Positions 16,724-25,923 of a DNA stretch of 64,000 nucleotides are shown piece after piece; position 1 is the stretch's first letter; the number at the start of each line of letters is the position of its first letter. The stretch covers positions 5,704,001 to 5,768,000 of the forward strand of contig NZ_AP022616.1 of assembly GCF_010731115.1 (NCBI RefSeq). The letters are read 5' to 3'. The notes under the pieces were generated by a model that worked only from the letters and a program-made list of their open reading frames with translations, searched no databases and had not been told where the DNA came from. The position numbers and the translations under genes are program-made. This DNA is from Mycolicibacterium phocaicum (GTDB lineage: Bacteria > Actinomycetota > Actinomycetes > Mycobacteriales > Mycobacteriaceae).

Positions 16724-18187
16724 TTGTGCTTCGCGGTGATCGCCTCGTTCGCCGCGGTCCTCATGGTGGTGAAATCGCAAGGCAAATTGGACGATTTCGT
16801 CCGGGTGGAGCTCAAGCTCATCAACATCGGTGACGGCCTGCCGGAACGGTCCGACGTCAAGTTCCGCGGTGTCATCGTCGGCATGGTGTCGGGTGTGACG
16901 CCGTCGCAGCACGGCCAGCCGAACGTGGTGCACGTCAACATCCAGCCGCAGTTCGCCGCGCAGATCCCTGACAACGTCACCGCGCGCGTGGTGCCCGCCA
17001 ACATCTTTGCGGTGTCGGCGGTGCAGCTCGTGCAGAACGGCGACGGGGCGCGGCCCATCCGCTCCGGTGACGTGGTGCTCGAGGACCAGACCTTGCCGAC
17101 GGTGCTGTTCCAGAACGTGCTGGCCAAGTTGCGCCAGCTGCTCAAGGCTGTCGGCCAGTCACCGGATGCCAACAACGTCGGTGTCTTCGCGGCCATCGCC
17201 GAGGCCACCCACGGCCGTGGCCAGAAGCTCACCGATGCGGGCCACGATGTCAATGCCGTGATGCAGCAACTGAATACGGTGGTCAAGTCCGACGACACCG
17301 GCCCGACGACGTTGTCCGCCTTGAAGGCCGCGGCCGAGAGTCTGCGCACGGTGTCGCCGGACCTGTTCACCGCGCTGGACAGTTCGGTACAGCCGATGCG
17401 GACGTTCGCCGAGAAGCGCACGCAGCTGACCAATTTCCTCTCTGGTGGCCTGAACACTACGGGCACGCTGGGTGATGCGTTCGAGCACCAGAGTGACCGG
17501 ATGATCCAGGTGAGCACCGGCCTGACGCCGGCACTCGGCGTGCTGGCCGACCACGCCGGTGAATTCCACGGCGTCTCAACACGATTGCAGGCGCTGGCCA
17601 ACAAGGTCTACGACGAGGGCGTCAACCAGGACACCGGCCACATCGTGTGGAAGGCGGTCATCTCGATGAACCCGTCGCGCCAGTACACCCGGGCGGACTG
17701 CCCGCGGTACGGCGCGATGGAGGGGCCGAGTTGCAAGACCGCACCCGAAACCCCGACCGCGCCCGACCTCAAGCCCGGCCTGGAATCGATGGGGATGGCA
17801 ACCCCACCGTGGGTGACCGAGAACCGTCCCAACATTGCGCCGCCGCGCTTTTCGGTTCCGATCGTGCCGGAGTTCCCCGGCCCGCCGGACCCGAACGCGC
17901 CACCCGCACCGCAGGCGGCACCGGCGCCCGGGCCGCAGGCCACGCCCGTGCCCCCGGGCCCGCCGTTGCCGGCCGAAGCCGGCGCACCCGCACCTGGCGG
18001 CCAGGTGCAGCAGCAGTCCGCGCCCCTCTACGGCGGCACCGTGGGGCCGGTCGGCAGCCCGAGTGAGAAGGACCAGTTGAGCCAGATCGTCGGTGGCCCG
18101 GCCACTTCCGCCACGCAGTTGCTGCTTGGCCCGGTGGCCCGCGGACAGGACGTGCAGGTCACCCCGATCCCGGAGGGGCAGCCATGA
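16724..18187 (+). CDS. mceA: MceA, substrate-binding subunit with disturbed 5' end
   Basis: 487 residues if the TTG at 16724 is used. One membrane anchor (VIASFAAVLMVV) is followed by the MlaD/MCE domain (DGLPERSDVKFRGVIVG, IPDNVTARVVPANIFAVSAV), a helical MCE-associated region and a Pro/Ala-rich tail. MceA forms part of the envelope-spanning lipid tunnel. There is no good start in this frame. The ATG at 16666, overlapping the yrbEB stop, opens a different frame reading MGNSFDHDPRGSTDRK, which looks like a genuine MceA N-terminus. A net +1 shift between about 16710 and 16724 would join the two. The stop overlaps mceB as ATGA. Confidence 0.8.
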   Translation: MCFAVIASFAAVLMVVKSQGKLDDFVRVELKLINIGDGLPERSDVKFRGVIVGMVSGVTPSQHGQPNVVHVNIQPQFAAQIPDNVTARVVPANIFAVSAVQLVQNGDGARPIRSGDVVLEDQTLPTVLFQNVLAKLRQLLKAVGQSPDANNVGVFAAIAEATHGRGQKLTDAGHDVNAVMQQLNTVVKSDDTGPTTLSALKAAAESLRTVSPDLFTALDSSVQPMRTFAEKRTQLTNFLSGGLNTTGTLGDAFEHQSDRMIQVSTGLTPALGVLADHAGEFHGVSTRLQALANKVYDEGVNQDTGHIVWKAVISMNPSRQYTRADCPRYGAMEGPSCKTAPETPTAPDLKPGLESMGMATPPWVTENRPNIAPPRFSVPIVPEFPGPPDPNAPPAPQAAPAPGPQATPVPPGPPLPAEAGAPAPGGQVQQQSAPLYGGTVGPVGSPSEKDQLSQIVGGPATSATQLLLGPVARGQDVQVTPIPEGQP

Positions 18188-19232
18188 AGTTGAAGCGCAG
18201 CACCGTCGTGTTCCTGACGCTGTTCCTGGTCTTCTCCGTGGCCGTCACGTGGATGGTCTTCGCCACCTTGCAGCGCAACGTCGCCGGGCCCACCTCGAGC
18301 TATTCGGCGATCTTCAGCGACGTTTCGGGATTGGCCGAAGGCGACGACGTCCGAGTGGCCGGGGTGCGCGTCGGCCGGGTCGACAAGATCGAGCTGACGC
18401 CGGACAACCAGGCCAAGGTCTCGTTCCAGGTGCGCAGCAATCAGACGTTGTACACCAACACGCTGGCCTCGGTGACCTACCAGAACATCATCGGTCAGCG
18501 GTACCTGGGCTTGAGTCAGGGTGAGGGCGACAAACGCAAACTGGCTGTCGGAGCGCAGATTCCGGAGAGCCGGACCAATCCGTCGTTCGACATCTCCTAC
18601 ATGCTCAACGGTTTCGAGCCGCTGTTCACCGAGCTCGACCCGCAGCAGGTGGACAACCTGACCAACGCCATCATCACGGCGTTCCAGGGCAACCAGGGGT
18701 CGCTGCTGACGCTGACGACCCAGGCGTCGGTGCTGACGCAGACGCTCGCGGGTCCCGATGCGGCCCTTGGGGATTTGATCGCGAACCTGGACCGGCTGAT
18801 GACGACGTTGGCCAAACAGAGCACCAACCTGCAGACGATGCTGCACGAAACCTCGGTGTCGATCGCGGCCCTGAACAGCCGGCGCGACGAGCTGGTCTCG
18901 TCGGTGGGATCGATCACCGCCAACGTGACGCGGCTGTCGGCCATCGTCAACGCGATCACCCCGCAGATGCAGCAGTTCATCGACCGTGAGCCGGGTTTCC
19001 TGAAGTACAGCGTGACCGACGGCAAGGCCCGCCTGGCGTACGCGGTGGCCAACGTGCCGTTGCTGCTCAAGGGACTTGCCCGCGCGGGCCAGGAGGGTAC
19101 CTACATCGACGTCTACGTCTGCGACCTCGATTTCGGCCTGTGGCGCGGCTTGCTCAACTGGTTCCGCCGGTTCGTCGTCGCGGCGACGCCGGCAACGGCA
19201 ACGAGACCTGGCACACGGCGGTGTGCCGATGA
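18184..19232 (+). CDS. mceB: MceB, with an apparent frameshift near its 3' end
   Basis: About 349 residues if the frame is restored. Residues 5-30 form the membrane anchor (VVFLTLFLVFSVAVTWMVFA), then the MCE domain (GLAEGDDVRVAGVRVGRVDK, YQNIIGQRYLGLSQG) and the helical domain. The frame starting at 18184 passes the normal end and runs on to 19503 as shifted sequence. A different frame across 19185-19232 encodes GNGNETWHTAVCR followed by a TGA that overlaps the mceC start, which is how MceB proteins usually end. A one-base loss at about 19183-19192 (ACGCCGGC where ACGCCCGGC is expected) explains this. Confidence 0.85.
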
Positions 19233-20293
19233 GCAGCCTGTTCGGTGGCCCCCTCCGCCCGGCGAACATCCCGGGTGGGCGCAAGCGAGTCCTGGAGGAC
19301 TACAACAAGTTCTGGCTCGGGGTGATCGGCCTGACGGTCATCGTCGTGATGGTCGCCGCCGTGGTGCTGGTCAGCATCCTGGACGTCGGCAAGAAGCAGT
19401 ACACCGCCGAGTTCGCCCAGGCCGCCGCGATCAAATCCGGCAACGCCGTCACCATCGCGGGCATCAACGTCGGGGAAGTGCAGAACGTCGAGCTGGCCGG
19501 TGACCACGTGGTGGTGACCTTCAAAGCCGACAAGAACGTCCGGCTGGGCACCGAAACGCGTGCTGCCATCAAACTCACGACCATCTTGGGCTCGCGGTAC
19601 CTGGAGATCAGCCCGGCGGGCGCCGGCCACCTCGCCGGCAACACCATCAAATTGAGTCATACCGAGGTGCCGTACGACTTGCAGAAGACGCTCGAAGGTG
19701 CGACCAGCACGCTGTCGCCTCTCGATGCGGACAAGATCGCCGAGTCGGTGCGCGTGATGAGTGGCAGCCTGCAGGGTGTGCCCGACGCCCTGCCAGAGGC
19801 GCTCACCAACCTGAACTCGCTGGCCGGGGTCATCCAGTCCCGCCGTGATCAGCTCGGCACCTTGATCACCAACGCCGACACCATCGCCGCGCTGTTGCAT
19901 CGGCAGAAGGCGGATCTGGGCGCACTGGTGTTGCAGGGCAACCAGATTCTCGGCGAGATCACCACCCGGCGGGCCGCGATGCAGCGGTTGTTCGACGGAG
20001 TGACGCTGCTTGCCGACCGGGCCCACACATTGCTGGCCAACGAGCCGCAGCTCGACGCCTTGATCACCAACCTGCACGAATTCGCCAAGCTGCTCGCCGA
20101 TCACGACGCCCTGGTCCGCAGCATCCTGCAGGTCGCGCCGATCACCGCGCGCAACATCGCCAACCTCACCGGTAGCGGCAACGGTGCCGACATCACGCTG
20201 CCCGCCGGCATCATGGTCGACTCCTGGATGTGCGCGATCAGCGGCCGGGCCCGCCAGTTCAACATCGTCGAGTACTTCAAGGACTGCAAATGA
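19229..20293 (+). CDS. mceC: MceC, Mce transporter subunit
   Basis: A 354-residue MCE-family protein. Residues 30-55 form one membrane anchor (FWLGVIGLTVIVVMVAAVVL). The MCE domain follows (IKSGNAVTIAGINVGEVQNV, IKLTTILGSRYLEISPAG), then a long helical region that builds the tunnel and a short C-terminus (MVDSWMCAISGRARQFN). The ATG at 19229 overlaps the expected mceB stop and the TGA overlaps mceD. The frame is intact. Confidence 0.92.
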   Translation: MSSLFGGPLRPANIPGGRKRVLEDYNKFWLGVIGLTVIVVMVAAVVLVSILDVGKKQYTAEFAQAAAIKSGNAVTIAGINVGEVQNVELAGDHVVVTFKADKNVRLGTETRAAIKLTTILGSRYLEISPAGAGHLAGNTIKLSHTEVPYDLQKTLEGATSTLSPLDADKIAESVRVMSGSLQGVPDALPEALTNLNSLAGVIQSRRDQLGTLITNADTIAALLHRQKADLGALVLQGNQILGEITTRRAAMQRLFDGVTLLADRAHTLLANEPQLDALITNLHEFAKLLADHDALVRSILQVAPITARNIANLTGSGNGADITLPAGIMVDSWMCAISGRARQFNIVEYFKDCK

Positions 20294-21489
20294 GTAAGCG
20301 TGCCTTGATGATCGGTGCGATCGTCGTCATCGCGATCGTCGCGCTCGTGACGACCGCGGCCGCCGTGGCGCCGCGGATGTGGCACCGCAACATCACCGTG
20401 ACGGCGCATTTCCAGGATGCCGTCGGGTTGTATCCCGGCAACGCGGTGTCGGTCCTCGGCATGCAGGTCGGCAAGGTCGACTCGGTGGTCAACAAGGGTG
20501 GCTACATCGAGGTCACCATGGACATCGACAAGAAGATCCCGATCCCCAGCGACGTCACGGCCGCCACCGTCTCCGCCTCGATCCTCACCGACCGGCACGT
20601 CGAGCTGACCCCGCCCTACCGCGGTGGGAACAAGCTGCGCGACGGCGATCTGATCGCGTTGGGCCACACCAGGACTCCCGTCGAGTTCGACAAGACGCTG
20701 TCCATGATCGACAAACTGGGTACCGCTCTGAAGGGGAACCCCCAGGGCGGTGGGCCGCTGGGCGATCTGGTGGATCTGGGGTCCCGGATCAGCTCCGAGA
20801 ACAGCACCCAGATCAAGTCGACGCTGACCAAGCTGTCGGAGGCCCTCAAGGTCGGACCCGACGGTGGTGCCAAGACAGAGAAGAACCTGCAGGAGATCAT
20901 TCGCAGCGTCTCGGACCTGACCCAATCTGCGGCCGAAAACGATGACGCCGTGCGCAGATTCGGCAGCAACGTTCATCAGCTGAGCGACATCCTCGCCGAC
21001 CAGAATCTCGGGTCGGGACGCACGGGAGCCAAAGCCAACGAGATCCTCGAAGAGGTCAGCGGGCTGCTGGAGCGTCACCGCGATCAACTCAAGGGTGCGT
21101 TCGCCGACTTGGACCCTGTGGTGCGGTCCCTCGCTGACAACAAGCGCGAGTTGGAAGAGACGCTGGACGTCCTGCCACTGACCCTGGACAACGTCTACAA
21201 CGTGCTGGACCCGGTGGGTGGCAGTATCCGTGGCCACCTGGTGACCGACAAGTTGTTGGCCTACAACCAGCTGAACAAAGAACTCTGCAACCTGATGGGC
21301 CTCAAGCAATTGGGTTGTGCGACCGGCACATTGCAGGACTACGGCCCCGACTTCGGCCTGACATCGATGATGGATCTGATGGCCAACGGTATCGGACCGT
21401 CGGGTCAGGGGGAACCGCCGAAGCCTGGCGCACCGGCCACAGTTGCCCCCGCTCCGGCTGCGCCCGCTTCGGGAGGGCCGACGCGATGA
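20290..21489 (+). CDS. mceD: MceD, Mce transporter subunit
   Basis: A 399-residue MCE-family protein with an N-terminal anchor (MIGAIVVIAIVALVTTAAAV), the MCE domain (AVGLYPGNAVSVLGMQVGKV, SASILTDRHVELTPPY), a helical domain to about residue 300 and an Ala/Pro-rich tail (PAPAAPASGG). ATGA overlaps with mceC and mceE at both ends show tight translational coupling. Confidence 0.92.
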   Translation: MSKRALMIGAIVVIAIVALVTTAAAVAPRMWHRNITVTAHFQDAVGLYPGNAVSVLGMQVGKVDSVVNKGGYIEVTMDIDKKIPIPSDVTAATVSASILTDRHVELTPPYRGGNKLRDGDLIALGHTRTPVEFDKTLSMIDKLGTALKGNPQGGGPLGDLVDLGSRISSENSTQIKSTLTKLSEALKVGPDGGAKTEKNLQEIIRSVSDLTQSAAENDDAVRRFGSNVHQLSDILADQNLGSGRTGAKANEILEEVSGLLERHRDQLKGAFADLDPVVRSLADNKRELEETLDVLPLTLDNVYNVLDPVGGSIRGHLVTDKLLAYNQLNKELCNLMGLKQLGCATGTLQDYGPDFGLTSMMDLMANGIGPSGQGEPPKPGAPATVAPAPAAPASGGPTR

Positions 21490-22604
21490 GCATGAAATCG
21501 GTTGTGCGAGGAGCGCGCTGGGCGGGCGTTCTCGGCGGCGTCCTGCTGATGACCGGCTGCGCCGCGGGCCTGGACAGCGTGCCGTTGCCGTCACCCGGAT
21601 CCAGGGGTGGAACCTACGACCTCAACGCGGTGTTCACCGACGCGCTGAATCTGCCGTCGAAGGCGAAAGTGCGGCTGTACGGCGCGGACATCGGTGAGGT
21701 CACGTCGATCGAGGCCGTGGACTTCACGGCCAAGGTGTCCATGCGGATCCGTCATGATGTACCGCTGCCGGCGGGCAGCACGGCCGAATTGCGTTCGGCC
21801 ACACCGCTCGGCGACGTGTTCCTCCAGATTCGGCCGCCGGACGACAAGGCAGACAATGGTGCGTTGCTACGCAACGGCGACACCATCCCGCTGGCGTCGA
21901 CGGCGGCGGCCCCGACGGTGGAGGAACTGCTCAACTCCCTGGCGATGCTGGTCAACGGCGGCGCCATCCGGGCCCTGACCACCGATGTCAACGGCGCCGG
22001 CCGCGTGGTCGGTGGACGCGGCGAGAAGCTGGCCGGGCTGATCTCGGAGACCAACCAGTTCCTGTCGAAGATGACGGCGCGGACAGCGCAGCTGGACGCG
22101 ACGTTGCGCAGCACGTCGAACATGGCGGCCGAGGTCGCCCGGCATCAGCAGAGCATCGATACCGCGCTGTCCGCCGGTGCTCCCGCGCTGGCAGTCATCT
22201 CCGACAACACCACGCGGATCATGGACGTGGTGGACAACGTCGGCCGAATCACTCGGCAGCTGTCCAAGTTCCCGTCGATGCAGGGCACCGACACCCGGAG
22301 CGTCGCCGCCGATGTGAACAAGCTGTCGGCGGTGTTCAACGAGATCGCCATGGACCCGAACATCTCGCTGACCGCCTTCAACCGGCTGATCGGCATCCTG
22401 GTCAAAGCCACCAGTTCCACCGCCGTGCACGTGGAGGCGGAGATCTCGAAGATCGCGATCGGTGCGCTGCCCGACAAGAACTACGCGGGCGATCCGGGCA
22501 TCCACGGACCCGACGGCACAGACTGGCACCTGATGATCGGCAGCCTGCGCTACGAGTGGAACATGCTGCTCGGCCGGATCTACGGATCGGACCGGACCCG
22601 ATGA
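21486..22604 (+). CDS. mceE: MceE, Mce lipoprotein subunit
   Basis: A 372-residue MCE-family lipoprotein (LprK-type). The signal sequence ends in a lipobox LLMTGC, so Cys24 should be lipid-modified. The MCE domain follows (NLPSKAKVRLYGADIGEVTS, LRSATPLGDVFLQIRPPD) and then a helical region with repeated heptads. ATGA overlaps flank it. As usual in mce operons, it is the only subunit with a lipobox. Confidence 0.93.
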   Translation: MSMKSVVRGARWAGVLGGVLLMTGCAAGLDSVPLPSPGSRGGTYDLNAVFTDALNLPSKAKVRLYGADIGEVTSIEAVDFTAKVSMRIRHDVPLPAGSTAELRSATPLGDVFLQIRPPDDKADNGALLRNGDTIPLASTAAAPTVEELLNSLAMLVNGGAIRALTTDVNGAGRVVGGRGEKLAGLISETNQFLSKMTARTAQLDATLRSTSNMAAEVARHQQSIDTALSAGAPALAVISDNTTRIMDVVDNVGRITRQLSKFPSMQGTDTRSVAADVNKLSAVFNEIAMDPNISLTAFNRLIGILVKATSSTAVHVEAEISKIAIGALPDKNYAGDPGIHGPDGTDWHLMIGSLRYEWNMLLGRIYGSDRTR

Positions 22605-23860
22605 ACGCGCTGAACAGCCTGGTGGCGTTCGTCATTCGCATCGTGAAGGCGGTGGCGAGCCGCAAGGTGGTGCTCGCGCTGTTCGGCCTGCTGGCCACTG
22701 CCGTGATCGCTTTCGGCTACATCGCGATCGACGGTCTGCGGTTCAACCCGTTCCACCGGACCATCGCCATCCGGATCATGCTGCCGGAATCCGGTGGGCT
22801 GCTGGCCAATCAGGACGTCACGTTGCGCGGCATCCCGATCGGTCACGTCGCGGCGGTCAACCTCACCCGCAGCGGTGTCGAGGCGGTGGCCTCGGTCGAC
22901 TCGTCTGCCCACATCCCGACTGACAGCCCGGTGCGAGTCTCCGGCTTGTCGGCGGCGGGGGAGCAGTACCTGGACTTCCGGCCGGAGCACGGCGGCGGCC
23001 CGTATCTCACTGACGGCGCCGTCATCTCGGGCAAGCAGGCCAGCATCCCGGTGACCCTGCCGCACATCATCGATCACAGCCGCGGTGCACTGGCGCAGCT
23101 CGATGCCGACAGGCTCGGCAAGATGTTCAACGAGTTGCACGTCACCAAGGACGGCCCGCGCAAGCTCGCCGCGATCCTGGACGGCGCGAGTTTGTTGGCC
23201 AACACCGTGGATTCGGTGTTGCCGGAGACCGTGAGCATGATTCGCACGACCCGTGTCGTGTTCAGCACTGTCGCCGATGTGCGTCCGGGCCTGGCCGCCA
23301 CCACGAACGACCTGACCAAGGTGCTCGACGGTGTGAACAAGATGGACGGCGGTTTCCGCACCCTGGTCGAGCGCGGTGAGCCGCAGCTGGCGACGCTGGA
23401 CAACCTGATTGCCGACAACCGGCAGAACGTGGTGCAGATCCTCGGCAACCTGTCGACGACCTCGCAGGTGATCTACCAACGCATTCCGGGCCTCGAGTAC
23501 ATCTGGCGGCCTGACCGGGACCCGTTCATCGACCGGTTCGCGTCCGTCGTTCACGATGGCGGTGTCTGGGCGATCGGTGACATCTACCCGAAGTACCGGT
23601 GCGACTACAACCTGCCGCGGCACCCGCCGTCGGACGCGAGTTTCCCCGAGCCGTACAAGTACACCTACTGTGAGGATCAGGATCCATCGCTGTTGGTCCG
23701 CGGCGCGCGCAACGCGCCACGGCCTCCGGGTGACGACACTGCCGGTCCGCCGCCGGGCTATGACCCCCACGCGGTGACCGACAAGACGCCGCACTACCCG
23801 GGCTACACGATCGACACCCCGTACGGGGGTCCGTCGTACCCGATCCCGATGCCGAACTGA
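22601..23860 (+). CDS. mceF: MceF, Mce transporter subunit
   Basis: A 419-residue MCE-family protein with an N-terminal membrane anchor at about 20-45 (VVLALFGLLATAVIAFGYIA), the MCE domain (GGLLANQDVTLRGIPIGHVA, VSGLSAAGEQYLDFRP), a helical region, and a Tyr/Pro/Gly-rich tail ending in SYPIPMPN. Four cysteine-containing or aromatic turns (YRCDYN, YTYCED) occur in the C-terminal domain. It completes the six-subunit set; 25 bp separate it from the first mam gene. Confidence 0.92.
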   Translation: MNALNSLVAFVIRIVKAVASRKVVLALFGLLATAVIAFGYIAIDGLRFNPFHRTIAIRIMLPESGGLLANQDVTLRGIPIGHVAAVNLTRSGVEAVASVDSSAHIPTDSPVRVSGLSAAGEQYLDFRPEHGGGPYLTDGAVISGKQASIPVTLPHIIDHSRGALAQLDADRLGKMFNELHVTKDGPRKLAAILDGASLLANTVDSVLPETVSMIRTTRVVFSTVADVRPGLAATTNDLTKVLDGVNKMDGGFRTLVERGEPQLATLDNLIADNRQNVVQILGNLSTTSQVIYQRIPGLEYIWRPDRDPFIDRFASVVHDGGVWAIGDIYPKYRCDYNLPRHPPSDASFPEPYKYTYCEDQDPSLLVRGARNAPRPPGDDTAGPPPGYDPHAVTDKTPHYPGYTIDTPYGGPSYPIPMPN

Positions 23861-23885
23861 CGGTCCACGAGACACGCGAGAAGTG

Positions 23886-24515
23886 ATGAGTAAACGAACT
23901 GCCAGCGCCGACGTATTCGACCAGGTGCACGACACCGAAACCGAGGCGACCGAGCTGACGACTGCGGCTGAGACAACGGAAGTGACCGGGGCGGATGCCG
24001 CGGCCGAGTCCACGGAACCAGCTGCGGCGGCATCGAAGCGGCGGGTCGGTCTGGCCGCCGCGGTGTGCGCGCTGCTGTTCACGATTCTGGTGGCAGCACT
24101 GGGCTTCCTGGGCTGGCGGCAGTACGAGCAGTACCGCGTCAACACCGCGAGTGACGCGGCACTGCAGGCCGCCAAGGACTACGCCGTGGTCCTGACGACG
24201 CTGGACGCCAAGAACATCGACGAGAACTACCGCAAGTCCCTCGATGGCGCCACCGGCGAGTTCAAGGACGCCTACAGTCAGGGCGCCACGCAGCTGCGGC
24301 AGGTCCTGATCGACAACAAGGCCTCCGGAACCGGCATTGTCGTCGCGGCGGCGGTCAAGTCGGCGACGCCCGACAAGGTCGAGGTGCTGCTGTTCGTCGA
24401 TCAGTCGATCACCAATGCGAACAACCCGAGCCCCCGCATCGACCGCAACCGCATCGACATGACCATGGAGAAGGTCGGCGACCGCTGGCTGGCCAGCAGG
24501 GTCGAAATCCTGTGA
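23886..24515 (+). CDS. Mce-associated membrane protein (Mam)
   Basis: A 209-residue protein of the Mce-associated family. An acidic, Thr/Ala-rich cytoplasmic N-terminus (residues 1-50) precedes a single membrane helix (VCALLFTILVAALGFLGW) and an exported domain of the VirB8/NTF2-like type (YAVVLTTLDAKNIDENYRKS, DGATGEFKDAY, MTMEKVGDRWLASRVEIL). Such proteins are thought to stabilise or assemble Mce complexes. It is 35% or so alike by eye to the next gene, pointing to tandem duplication. GTG at 23883 is an alternative start. Confidence 0.88.
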   Translation: MSKRTASADVFDQVHDTETEATELTTAAETTEVTGADAAAESTEPAAAASKRRVGLAAAVCALLFTILVAALGFLGWRQYEQYRVNTASDAALQAAKDYAVVLTTLDAKNIDENYRKSLDGATGEFKDAYSQGATQLRQVLIDNKASGTGIVVAAAVKSATPDKVEVLLFVDQSITNANNPSPRIDRNRIDMTMEKVGDRWLASRVEIL

Positions 24516-25120
24516 CCGACAAGGAGAGCGAAGTCACCGACGCCGTCGTGGACGAGGCCCTCGAGGCCCAGTCATCCACGCCGGCGGATGCCGCCGAACC
24601 CAAAGCCCCGAAGACGTATGCCGTCCGGCGCAGCCTCTGCTGGGCCGTGGCCGTCGTGATCATCGCGCTGTCGGCCGCCGCCGGTACCGCGTGGGCCTTG
24701 GTCTATGCCCAGCATCAGCGCGATGCCGAGGCGGCGGAAGCCCTTGCGGCGGCACGCGGTTACGCGGTCATGTTGACGACCACCGACCAGAGCACGATCG
24801 ACAAGAACTTCGCCGATGTGCTGGGCGGGGCGACGGGCGAGTTCAAGGATGCCTACAGCAAGGCCGCGGCGACCATGCGGAAGATGTTGATCGACAACAA
24901 GGTCTCCACGACGGGCGTGGTCGAGGACGGGGCGGTCAAGGACGTGCGTGGCGACGACGTCGACGTGCTGCTGTCGGTGAAGCAGGACGTTTCCAGCGCC
25001 GGGGTGAAAGAGAAGCGGACCGATTACGTCAGCGTGTCGATGACGATGCGCAAGGTGGGCGACAGGTGGCTGGCGGCCGAGGTGCTGCTTGCCGGAGCGG
25101 ACGGTAAACGTGGCAAGTAG
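24512..25120 (+). CDS. Mce-associated membrane protein (Mam), second copy
   Basis: A 202-residue paralogue of the preceding protein with the same layout: charged N-terminus, membrane helix at about 42-66 (AVAVVIIALSAAAGTAWALV), then the extracytoplasmic domain (GYAVMLTTTDQSTIDKNFAD, GGATGEFKDAYSKAA, MRKVGDRWLAAEVLL). The GTG start at 24512 overlaps the previous stop. Pairs of mam genes downstream of mceF are standard in mycobacteria. Confidence 0.88.
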   Translation: MTDKESEVTDAVVDEALEAQSSTPADAAEPKAPKTYAVRRSLCWAVAVVIIALSAAAGTAWALVYAQHQRDAEAAEALAAARGYAVMLTTTDQSTIDKNFADVLGGATGEFKDAYSKAAATMRKMLIDNKVSTTGVVEDGAVKDVRGDDVDVLLSVKQDVSSAGVKEKRTDYVSVSMTMRKVGDRWLAAEVLLAGADGKRGK

Positions 25121-25916
25121 AGTCCGGGCGGCCCTGGCTGCCTTGGGTGCGACAGTTGTTGCTACGACGTCTTTCACGGCTGCACCGGCTGCCCACGCGG
25201 CTATCGACAGCTTCTGCGCGGGACTCGGCGCGGTGTGGGACGGTGGTGCGTGCACCGCGGTGGTCAAGTCTCAGCGCGAAGCGGAAATGCTTCTGACGCT
25301 GCGCGTTCCGGCCGAGCTGATCGACAACCCGACTGCCGGACCGGTATTGCGTGACTATTACACCCGGCTGTTCAACGGGTGGCGCGCGACCGGAAACACC
25401 ACGCCGCGCGACAGCAGTGCGCGTGCGGACTACGAGATCATCCCGGGTCCCGGCGGGCTGCAGTCGGTGGTGGTGCACGAGACGTTCGAGCCCTTCGGTA
25501 TCCAGGCCAACAACGCCTACCGATCATTCCTGTTCGACATGAACTCTGGCCGCCGGCTGTACCTACCGGACCTGTTCCGGCCGGGAGTCAATGCGAATCA
25601 GGCGGTTTCGGCCGCCGCTGCCCCGATCCTGCCGCCGGTCCTCGACGCGGCCGCACCGCCGCACGCACCGGGCACCTACCCGTTCACGGTGGAGGAATTC
25701 CAGCCCGACGGCGACGGCCCCGGGTACTCGGGCAACTACCGCGCATTCGCGCTCACCGGTGATTCCCTGCGCCTCTACATGCCGGACCAGCCGATGTCCC
25801 GCGAAAGCCCAAGTCCACGAGACCGTTTCAGCTGGTCAATGGACGGTGGCACCGTCGTGGCCAACGTCCCGCTGGCTGCGCTGGCGGGTCAGCTGAAGCC
25901 GCAGTACGGCGGCTGA
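25110..25916 (+). CDS. Secreted DUF3298/RsiV-like protein, last gene of the mce operon
   Basis: A 268-residue exported protein. The GTG at 25110 overlaps the mam stop by 11 bp and gives a clean signal peptide (ALAALGATVVATTSFTAAPA, cleavage after AHA). The mature part has a Cys pair (SFCAGLGAVWDGGACTAVV) and a C-terminal domain resembling DUF3298 (YPFTVEEFQPDGDGPG, LRLYMPDQP, VVANVPLAALAGQL). The gene order suggests an envelope function alongside the Mce transporter, but none is proven. Confidence 0.75.
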   Translation: MASRVRAALAALGATVVATTSFTAAPAAHAAIDSFCAGLGAVWDGGACTAVVKSQREAEMLLTLRVPAELIDNPTAGPVLRDYYTRLFNGWRATGNTTPRDSSARADYEIIPGPGGLQSVVVHETFEPFGIQANNAYRSFLFDMNSGRRLYLPDLFRPGVNANQAVSAAAAPILPPVLDAAAPPHAPGTYPFTVEEFQPDGDGPGYSGNYRAFALTGDSLRLYMPDQPMSRESPSPRDRFSWSMDGGTVVANVPLAALAGQLKPQYGG

Positions 25917-25923
25917 GGTCCGG

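Noticed and set aside
19233..19503. Read-through extension of MceB
   Set aside because: It is out-of-frame mceC sequence; mceC is intact in its own frame.
22580..24175. 531-codon minus-strand open frame
   Set aside because: Shadow of mceF and the first mam gene, with Arg/Val/Ala-biased composition and no motif.
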